Of a stretch of 10,961 nt of DNA, positions 5,927 to 10,961 are shown in pieces. The notes under the pieces are model-generated. The model saw only the letters and a program-made list of their open reading frames with translations, did not search any database and was not told where the DNA came from. The translations under genes and the position numbers were made by a program. The DNA is from Patescibacteria group bacterium (GTDB lineage Bacteria; Patescibacteriota; Minisyncoccia; UBA6257; JAAZHW01). The stretch covers positions 1 to 10,961 of the forward strand of contig JAKLFS010000010.1 of the NCBI GenBank assembly GCA_022711075.1, read 5' to 3'. Each line of letters begins with the position of its first letter. Positions within the stretch are counted from its first letter, which is position 1.

Positions 5927-7429
5927 ATGGTGAAATACCTTCCCACTATCGGTTTGGAAATACACATTGAATTGAAGACCAAAACAAAAATGTTTTGTGG
6001 CTGTTTGAATGATTCCGAAGAACGGCATCCCAACGTCAACGTCTGCCCGATTTGTTTGGCGCATCCGGGGGTTTTGCCGGTTATCAACCAGGAAGCCGTC
6101 GCCGCGGTTTTAAAACTGGGTCTTGCCTTGGACGCCAAGATCGCTTCGGTTTCCAAATTTGACAGAAAAAATTATTTTTATCCCGATTTGCCCAAGGGTT
6201 ATCAAATTTCCCAATATGATCAGCCGCTGGTTGAAGGCGGGTATCTGGAGATTTATTTGGCAGAAAAAAACAATGTTAATGATCTGCCGCTGACTAAAAA
6301 AATCAGGCTTCGCCGTGTGCATCTGGAAGAAGACGCCGGCCGCCTTAACCATTCTGACGACGGGAAAAATACTTACGTTGATTTTAATCGAGCAGGCGTG
6401 CCGCTGGCGGAACTCGTGACTGAGCCGGATATCGCTTCGGCTTTGGAGGCGCGGCGTTTTGCCGAGGAATTGCGCGCGATTTTACGCTATTTGGCTATTG
6501 CCAACGCCGATATGGAAAAGGGAGAGATGCGTTGTGAAGTGAATATCTCTTTGGCTAGTGAGGGGAGTCGGGAATTGGGCACCAAAGTTGAAATCAAAAA
6601 TCTCAATTCTTTCCGGGCAGTGGAGCAGTCCATTGAATATGAAATCAAAAGGCAGACGGAGATTTTGGAGGGGGGCGGAAAGATTATGCATGAAACACGC
6701 GGCTGGGATGAGCCTAAGGGCGTGACTGTTTCCCAACGCAGCAAAGAAGAAGCGCATGATTACCGTTATTTTCCCGAGCCGGATTTATTGCCGCTTAAAC
6801 CTTCAGAATTGTTTCCGTTGGAGGCATTGAAGGTGGCAGTGCCGGAATTGCCGTTTGCCAAGCGTCTGCGCTTTATGAAAGAGTTTGGCTTAAAATTCGG
6901 TGAAGTGGACAGTCTGGTCTGGGAGCCGGAAACAGCCGTCTATTTCGAGCAAGTCATTTCCGAATTGGACAGCTTCCAGCCGGCCAGCACGAAACACCGG
7001 GAGAAAAGAATAAAATTAGCCTACAATTATTTTAATAGCGATCTGAAAGGCTTAATAGCCGCGCAGTTGACAGCTTTGAAAGATTCTAAAATGGACAGCC
7101 ATGATTTTGCTCATTTGATTGATTTTGTTGATAAAAATATGATTTCTTCCGCTGCGGCCAAGGCGGTTTTGGCGGAAATGTTCGTTACCGGAGTCGACCC
7201 TGAAGGCATCATTAAAGAAAAAAATCTTTTCCAGATATCCGACGGCAAAGACTTATCAGCGGCCATTGAAAAAATAATTGCCGCCAATCCGGAGGTGGCG
7301 GAAAATTATAAAAAGGGCAAAGAAGGTGTTTTACAGTTTTTGGTCGGTCAGGTGATGAAAGAAACAAACGGCCGGGCCAATCCGGAAGTGGTTTTGGAGC
7401 AGATAAAAGCTGCCTTGAAAAATAATTAA
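5927..7429 (+). CDS. gatB: Asp-tRNA(Asn)/Glu-tRNA(Gln) amidotransferase subunit B
   Basis: Subunit of the GatCAB complex that converts misacylated Glu-tRNA(Gln) and/or Asp-tRNA(Asn) to the correct amide. GatB holds the kinase-like active site and the tRNA-binding tail. The N-terminus has TIGLEIHIELKTKTKMF, then a zinc site Cys24, Cys26, Cys40 and Cys43 (CGC, CPIC) and HPGVLPVIN. Further markers are KNYFYPDLPKGYQISQYD, HLEEDAGRL, DFNRAGVPLAELVTEPD, KVEIKNLNSFRAVEQSIEYE and the DYRYFPEPDLLPL block. The C-terminal helical and YqeY-like domains run from about residue 340 to the end, closing with GQVMKETNGRANPEVVLEQI. At 500 residues it is full length. AAGGA lies nine bases upstream inside the preceding gene. 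The partner genes gatA and gatC are not in the window, so it is encoded apart from at least one side of its complex. Confidence 0.96.
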   Translation: MVKYLPTIGLEIHIELKTKTKMFCGCLNDSEERHPNVNVCPICLAHPGVLPVINQEAVAAVLKLGLALDAKIASVSKFDRKNYFYPDLPKGYQISQYDQPLVEGGYLEIYLAEKNNVNDLPLTKKIRLRRVHLEEDAGRLNHSDDGKNTYVDFNRAGVPLAELVTEPDIASALEARRFAEELRAILRYLAIANADMEKGEMRCEVNISLASEGSRELGTKVEIKNLNSFRAVEQSIEYEIKRQTEILEGGGKIMHETRGWDEPKGVTVSQRSKEEAHDYRYFPEPDLLPLKPSELFPLEALKVAVPELPFAKRLRFMKEFGLKFGEVDSLVWEPETAVYFEQVISELDSFQPASTKHREKRIKLAYNYFNSDLKGLIAAQLTALKDSKMDSHDFAHLIDFVDKNMISSAAAKAVLAEMFVTGVDPEGIIKEKNLFQISDGKDLSAAIEKIIAANPEVAENYKKGKEGVLQFLVGQVMKETNGRANPEVVLEQIKAALKNN

Positions 7430-7443
7430 CTGTGTGGTATAAT
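7415..7443 (+). promoter_or_regulatory. Strong extended -10 promoter for the 140-residue protein
   Basis: TTGAAA at 7415-7420 and TATAAT at 7438-7443 have a 17-base spacer, and TGG precedes the -10, giving an extended -10 element (TGGTATAAT). The -35 lies in the last codons of gatB. RNA would start near 7450, giving a leader of about 26 bases. By match to consensus it is the best promoter of the window. Confidence 0.75.
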
Positions 7444-7475
7444 AAATAATATCAGGTTAAAGTTTCTCTAAAAAT

Positions 7476-7898
7476 ATGGAAAATCTCGATACATTTAGCA
7501 ATCAAAATCCTGAAAAGCCGAAATCTTTCGGTCCTAATTGGTATAAAGATATCGAAATCTTGGATGAAGAAACCGGCGCCTTTAAAATAAAGGAAGCGTC
7601 TGGTGAAGAGCGCATTGTTAATCCCTCTGTGCCTCCGATTCTTCATGAAACGGAAGAGGCGGAAAGACAAGAGGCCGGAGTGGCGCAATTAATTAATCAG
7701 TTGCCGCAGGCTGTACGTATGGAAATTAAGGAAAAAGCGCGCATTGCAGCGGTTAACGAGCTTCAAAAAAAACAGCATCTTTTGGAGCCGGCGCAAGTCG
7801 GGAAAGAGCTGTTGGCTCTTAGCCGGCAGAAAGAATGGGAGCTGGCTGCCGAGTGGTTGGAGAATAATTCCGAAACAGGACAAAAATTCGCGGCTTAA
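7476..7898 (+). CDS. Hypothetical protein, 140 residues, own strong promoter
   Basis: I do not recognise this protein. The first 55 residues are polar and probably extended, with FGPNWYKDIEILDEETGAFKI resembling a short beta-rich motif and a proline-containing NPSVPPIL. From about residue 57 on it is strongly helical and charged: ETEEAERQEAGVAQLINQL, then RMEIKEKARIAAVNELQKKQ, then VGKELLALSRQKEWELAAEWLE. No signal peptide, membrane span, cysteine or catalytic motif is visible, so it is likely a soluble cytoplasmic protein, perhaps one that binds a partner. It stands after gatB but has its own promoter, and no Shine-Dalgarno sequence is evident. The downstream miaA on the other strand overlaps it by four bases. 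Coding reality is supported by the promoter and intact frame. Confidence 0.72.
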   Translation: MENLDTFSNQNPEKPKSFGPNWYKDIEILDEETGAFKIKEASGEERIVNPSVPPILHETEEAERQEAGVAQLINQLPQAVRMEIKEKARIAAVNELQKKQHLLEPAQVGKELLALSRQKEWELAAEWLENNSETGQKFAA

Positions 7899-8794
7899 TA
7901 GCCACGAGTTTTTGTTATTTTCAACGCTTGTTTGTAATCGTTAACCCAGAGGATTTCTTTGTCGCGTTTGAACCAGGTCATTTGGCGTTTGGCGTAATCA
8001 TTAATTGCCTTAGTAAGTTCCTCAATCATTTTTGCTTGGGGAATTTTTTTCTGCAGATACAGGCTGACCCAGCGGTATTCCAAACCGAAATCGAACAATC
8101 GTTTCCAGCTCACTCCTTGTTCGTGGAGCTTTTTTATTTCTTCAATCATTCCGGTTTCAATCCGTTTTAACAGCCGTTTTTTTATTAGTTCTTTCAATTT
8201 TTTCGGTTGCCGTCTGACGCCAATCTTTAAGACATCGTAGTTTCTTTGTTTTTTAATTTTGGGTACTGGCCTTTTGGAAACAAGCACTATTTCCAGGGCC
8301 CGGATTAGTCGGCGCGGATTGTTTCTATCAATGCTTCTTGCCCGTCGGGGATCAACTTTTTTAAGCTTTTCGAATAAGTCGGCAACTGTCAGTTTTTCCA
8401 GTTTTTTCCGGAGTTGGCGGTTGGGCGGAACATCGGGAAAGATGACATTGTCAATCGCCGCGTCAATATAGAGGCCGGTGCCGCCGCAGATAATCGGCGT
8501 TTTTCCTTTTTTTAAAATTCTTTTTATGGCTTGGTTGGCTAACTTTTGATATTGGCTGACGCTGAATTGTTTTTTCGGGCTGGCGATGCTTAAGAGGTGG
8601 TGGGAGATGCCAGCCATTTCTTTTTTCAGTATTTTTCCCGTACCGATGTCCATTCCTCTATAAACCTGGCGGGAATCAGCGGAAATAATTTCTCCGTTGA
8701 TTTTTTTTGCCAATTTTACCGCTAAGTCCGATTTGCCCGAGGCGGTCGGTCCCAAAATAACGATTATTTTCGGTTTTTGCGCGTTTGGACTCAT
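7895..8794 (-). CDS. miaA: tRNA dimethylallyltransferase
   Basis: Transfers the dimethylallyl group of DMAPP to N6 of A37 in tRNAs that read codons starting with U, improving decoding. The P-loop GPTASGKS is at residues 15-22, followed by SDLAVKLAKKINGEIISADS and RQVYRGMDIGTGK, the family signature. GGTGLYIDAAIDN, then RRLIRALEIV and the C-terminal WFKRDKEILWVN follow in the usual order. The length of 299 residues is typical. It is the only complete gene on the minus strand; its start lies 82 bases from the divergent RNHCP gene. Its stop overlaps that of the preceding plus-strand gene within a TTAA palindrome. No Shine-Dalgarno sequence precedes the ATG. The need for DMAPP is notable, since many Patescibacteria lack known isoprenoid synthesis. 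Confidence 0.95.
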   Translation of the reverse strand: MSPNAQKPKIIVILGPTASGKSDLAVKLAKKINGEIISADSRQVYRGMDIGTGKILKKEMAGISHHLLSIASPKKQFSVSQYQKLANQAIKRILKKGKTPIICGGTGLYIDAAIDNVIFPDVPPNRQLRKKLEKLTVADLFEKLKKVDPRRARSIDRNNPRRLIRALEIVLVSKRPVPKIKKQRNYDVLKIGVRRQPKKLKELIKKRLLKRIETGMIEEIKKLHEQGVSWKRLFDFGLEYRWVSLYLQKKIPQAKMIEELTKAINDYAKRQMTWFKRDKEILWVNDYKQALKITKTRGY

Positions 8795-8876
8795 AAGGCC
8801 AATTTACTAAAAAATTGCAGAAAGCGCAAATAAGGCACGGCTTTTAGAAATAAAAAATTTATGTTAATTTATTTAG
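8795..8876. other. Divergent intergenic region between miaA and the RNHCP gene
   Basis: This 82-base AT-rich stretch must hold the promoters of both divergent genes, but I find no convincing -35/-10 pair in either direction. Only weak -10-like matches occur, for example TATGTT at 8860-8865 on the plus strand. No hairpin or Shine-Dalgarno sequence stands out. Confidence 0.3.
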
Positions 8877-9176
8877 ATGACAGAGGGGAAAAAATTTCAA
8901 AGAAAAAAAGAAGATTTCGTTTGCCGCCATTGCGGCGAGCGGGTGATTGGCAGCGGTTTTACCGATCATTGTCCCAAGTGTTTATGGTCTAGGCATTTGG
9001 ATGTTAATCCAGGCGATCGGCAGGCAATTTGCAAGGGGCTGATGGAGCCGATTTCTGCCGAAAAGAAGGGCGAAGAATACGTCATCCACTATCGGTGTCA
9101 GAAGTGCCATTATTTGTATCAGGTTAAGGCAGCGGAAAGTGACGATTTTGAACAGATTCTTAAATTAATGGGTTAG
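8877..9176 (+). CDS. RNHCP domain zinc-binding protein
   Basis: A 99-residue protein built around zinc-binding cysteines. The first group is Cys16-x2-Cys19 with Cys32-x2-Cys35, the second Cys52 and Cys74-x2-Cys77. The stretch DHCPKCLWSRHLDVNPGDR (residues 30-48) followed by CKGLMEPI is the signature of the RNHCP family, named for its Arg-Asn-His-Cys-Pro motif; here the Arg-Asn is replaced by Thr-Asp. The second half (YRCQKCHYLYQVKAAESDDFEQI) would complete a zinc ribbon. The molecular role of this family is unknown to me; binding to nucleic acid or ribosome is a reasonable guess for a small zinc ribbon but is not shown here. No Shine-Dalgarno sequence precedes the ATG. It is monocistronic, ending at a hairpin shared with thrS. 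Confidence 0.85.
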   Translation: MTEGKKFQRKKEDFVCRHCGERVIGSGFTDHCPKCLWSRHLDVNPGDRQAICKGLMEPISAEKKGEEYVIHYRCQKCHYLYQVKAAESDDFEQILKLMG

Positions 9177-9182
9177 TGAAAT

Positions 9183-9216
9183 AAAAATCAGGTCGCCTCA
9201 GGCGGCCTGATTTTTT
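9183..9216. terminator. Bidirectional terminator between the RNHCP gene and thrS
   Basis: ATCAGGTCGCC and GGCGGCCTGAT form an 11-bp stem with one G-U pair and a TCA loop (9198-9200). Five A lie at 9183-9187 and six T at 9211-9216. Read on the plus strand it ends with a T tract, and on the minus strand the A run becomes one, so it can stop both converging transcripts. Confidence 0.88.
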
Positions 9217-9228
9217 AGGTGCATTAAA

Positions 9229-10961
9229 TTATATTTTCGGTAATTGCTCCTGGCAGATTTCCAGGAATTTTTCCGTGGTTATTGTCTCAATTTCCTTTTT
9301 ACCCCTGCTGCGGACAGCCAGATTATTGGAATTCATTTCTTTGTCGCCAACCACGACGATGTAGGGAATTTTTTGCATTTCCGCTTCGCGGATGCGTTTT
9401 CCGATGGTTTCATCCGATTCATCTACTTCGGCCCGGAAATCATGCTCCACAAAAACATTTTTTATCTTTTCCGCGAAAGCCTTGTGATTGCGGCCGATGG
9501 GCAGAATTTTAATCTGGATCGGAGAAAGCCAGAAGGGAAAGGCGCCGGCATAATGTTCTATCACGGTTCCGAAAAATCTTTCCAAGGAGCCCATTAGGGC
9601 GCGGTGAATCATATATGGTTGATGCGCCTTTCCGTCAGCGCCGATGTATTCCATTTTAAAGCGTTCGGGCATGTTGAAATCAAATTGAATGGTGGTGCAT
9701 TGCCATTCACGTCCCAAAGCATCTTTGATCTTAATATCTATTTTCGGGCCGTAGAACGCACCGCCGCCTTTATCGGTATCATAGGGAAGCTTGGATTTTT
9801 GCAAAGCATTTTCCAATGCTTTGGTGGCGTCGTCCCATTTCTTTTTTTCGCCGATAGCATCATCGGGTCTGGTGGCCAGATAGATGTGGAAGTCTTGGAA
9901 GCCGAAGCTGCGCAGAATATACAGGGAAAAATCCAAAACTCTTTTTATTTCGTTAGGCATTTGTTCCGGCGTGCAGAATAAATGGGCATCGTCTTGGGTA
10001 AAGCCGCGTACCCGTAGAAGTCCGTGCAGGACCCCGGCTTTTTCGTAGCGATAAACCGTTCCCAGTTCAGCCCAACGCAGGGGTAATTCGCGGTAAGAGC
10101 GGGTTTTATTTTTGTAAATTAAAATATGAAACGGGCAATTCATCGGCTTGATGTAATATTCGTCTTTGTCGATTTCCATCGGGCTGTACATATTGCCCTT
10201 ATAAAACCCCAGGTGGCCGCTGATTTTCCAAAGATCGGATTTTCCGATGTGTGGAGTAAAGACGATGTCGTATCCGTTTTTGTAATGGGCCTTACGCCAC
10301 AGATCTTCCATAATGACGCGCATGCGACCGCCTTTGGGATGCCAATAAACAAGTCCTGGCCCGAATTCTTCGTGAATGCTGAATAAATCCAAATCCTGAC
10401 CGATTTTTCTGTGGTCGCGACGCTGGGCTTCTTCCAGTAGCTTCAGGTATTCATCAAGCTCTTTTTTAGTTTCAAAAGCCAAGCCGTAGATGCGGGTGAG
10501 CATTTTATTTTTTTCATTGCCGCGCCAGTAAGCTCCGGCGATTTTTTCCAGTTTGAAGCAATCCGGCTCAATTTCTTTGGTGGAGCGAATGTGAGGACCG
10601 GCGCACAAATCAACGAAGTCAGTGGAATAATAAAGTGAAGCCTTTTTGGCCTTGGTCCGAGTTTTTTCTCCGGCTTCGGTGGTGCCGAATTTTTTCAGAT
10701 CCCGCACGAGCTCCACTTTGAAAGGTTGTTTTCGGCTCTTGAATAATTTTTCCGCTTCGTTAAAGGAAACTTCCTTTTTTTTGAAAACGATGTTCTGCCT
10801 GACTAAACCCTTCATTATTTTTTCGATTTCTCCCAATTCGCTTTCTTCAATCGGTCGGGGCAAAAGAAAATCGTAATAAAAGCCGTTTTCAATCACCGGC
10901 CCGATGCCCAATTGGGCTTTGGGGAATTTTTCCAAGACGGCCATAGCCAGCAAGTGGCTGA
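9229..10961 (-). CDS. thrS: Threonyl-tRNA synthetase, N-terminus cut by the window edge
   Basis: Class II synthetase that charges tRNA(Thr). The frame is open to the right edge, so the TGS domain and the first residues of the editing domain are missing; 574 residues are seen from a TTG at 10953, which is not the real start (Ser-His lies before it). The editing domain has this His, corresponding to the second His of the HxxxH motif, and DLCAGPH (Cys117, His121), so editing of Ser-tRNA(Thr) seems kept. The catalytic core has MNCPFH (Cys273), DDAH (His324) and MIHRA (His450), three zinc ligands with the same spacing as in E. coli ThrRS, then GSLERFFG (class II motif 3). The C-terminal anticodon-binding domain starts at WLSPIQIKILPIG. 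MNCPFH replaces the E. coli MNCPGH. The gene ends 13 bases from the bidirectional terminator. Confidence 0.97.
   Translation of the reverse strand, partial: SHLLAMAVLEKFPKAQLGIGPVIENGFYYDFLLPRPIEESELGEIEKIMKGLVRQNIVFKKKEVSFNEAEKLFKSRKQPFKVELVRDLKKFGTTEAGEKTRTKAKKASLYYSTDFVDLCAGPHIRSTKEIEPDCFKLEKIAGAYWRGNEKNKMLTRIYGLAFETKKELDEYLKLLEEAQRRDHRKIGQDLDLFSIHEEFGPGLVYWHPKGGRMRVIMEDLWRKAHYKNGYDIVFTPHIGKSDLWKISGHLGFYKGNMYSPMEIDKDEYYIKPMNCPFHILIYKNKTRSYRELPLRWAELGTVYRYEKAGVLHGLLRVRGFTQDDAHLFCTPEQMPNEIKRVLDFSLYILRSFGFQDFHIYLATRPDDAIGEKKKWDDATKALENALQKSKLPYDTDKGGGAFYGPKIDIKIKDALGREWQCTTIQFDFNMPERFKMEYIGADGKAHQPYMIHRALMGSLERFFGTVIEHYAGAFPFWLSPIQIKILPIGRNHKAFAEKIKNVFVEHDFRAEVDESDETIGKRIREAEMQKIPYIVVVGDKEMNSNNLAVRSRGKKEIETITTEKFLEICQEQLPKI

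Noticed and set aside
9604..9981. Plus-strand frame of 125 codons inside thrS
   Set aside because: It is antisense to the conserved catalytic core of ThrRS and shows no motif of its own.
1..10961. CRISPR arrays, tRNA or rRNA genes, insertion sequences, phage or defence modules
   Set aside because: No regularly spaced repeats, tRNA-like cloverleaf or T-loop pattern, transposase motif or terminal inverted repeats were found. Nearly all the sequence is explained by housekeeping or small genes.

Overview
The window reads as a compact chromosomal segment of a small-genome bacterium, most likely of the Candidate Phyla Radiation (Patescibacteria), probably Parcubacteria-like. The evidence is indirect: tightly packed short genes, housekeeping genes in an unusual order (gyrB directly before secE-nusG-rplK), rplK followed at once by a terminator instead of rplA, an RNHCP zinc protein, few Shine-Dalgarno sequences, and several proteins with no clear family. 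TGA is used as a stop, so the genetic code looks standard. I see no phage, insertion sequence, CRISPR array, tRNA or rRNA.

Layout, left to right. (1) 2-601 (+): 3' part of an unrecognised gene cut by the left edge. (2) 602-710: intergenic region with an inverted repeat and a strong gyrB promoter. (3) 711-3927 (+): gyrB, secE, nusG, rplK, closed by a perfect GC-rich terminator; a second promoter seems to lie in the last codons of gyrB. (4) 3928-4070: terminator, then a promoter region with a 19-bp imperfect direct repeat of 22-bp period. (5) 4071-5331 (+): enlarged thymidylate-kinase-like protein overlapping a Nudix hydrolase gene, then a terminator. (6) 5433-7429 (+): deoxyribosyltransferase-like protein and gatB. 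(7) 7476-7898 (+): unknown 140-residue protein with its own strong extended -10 promoter. (8) 7895-8794 (-): miaA, tail to tail with the previous gene and sharing a TTAA stop. (9) 8877-9176 (+): RNHCP zinc protein. (10) 9229 to the right edge (-): thrS lacking its N-terminus, with a bidirectional terminator between it and the RNHCP gene.

The genes fall into three themes. Replication, transcription and secretion are represented by gyrB, nusG and secE. Translation and its fidelity are represented by rplK, gatB, miaA and thrS. Nucleotide handling is represented by the kinase, the Nudix protein and the deoxyribosyltransferase-like protein, which lie within about 1.9 kb of each other. I found no convincing novel multi-gene defence or mobile system. 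The points most worth checking are the missing rplA, the very short predicted leaders of gyrB and secE, the direct-repeat operator candidate, and the nucleotide-handling neighbourhood.
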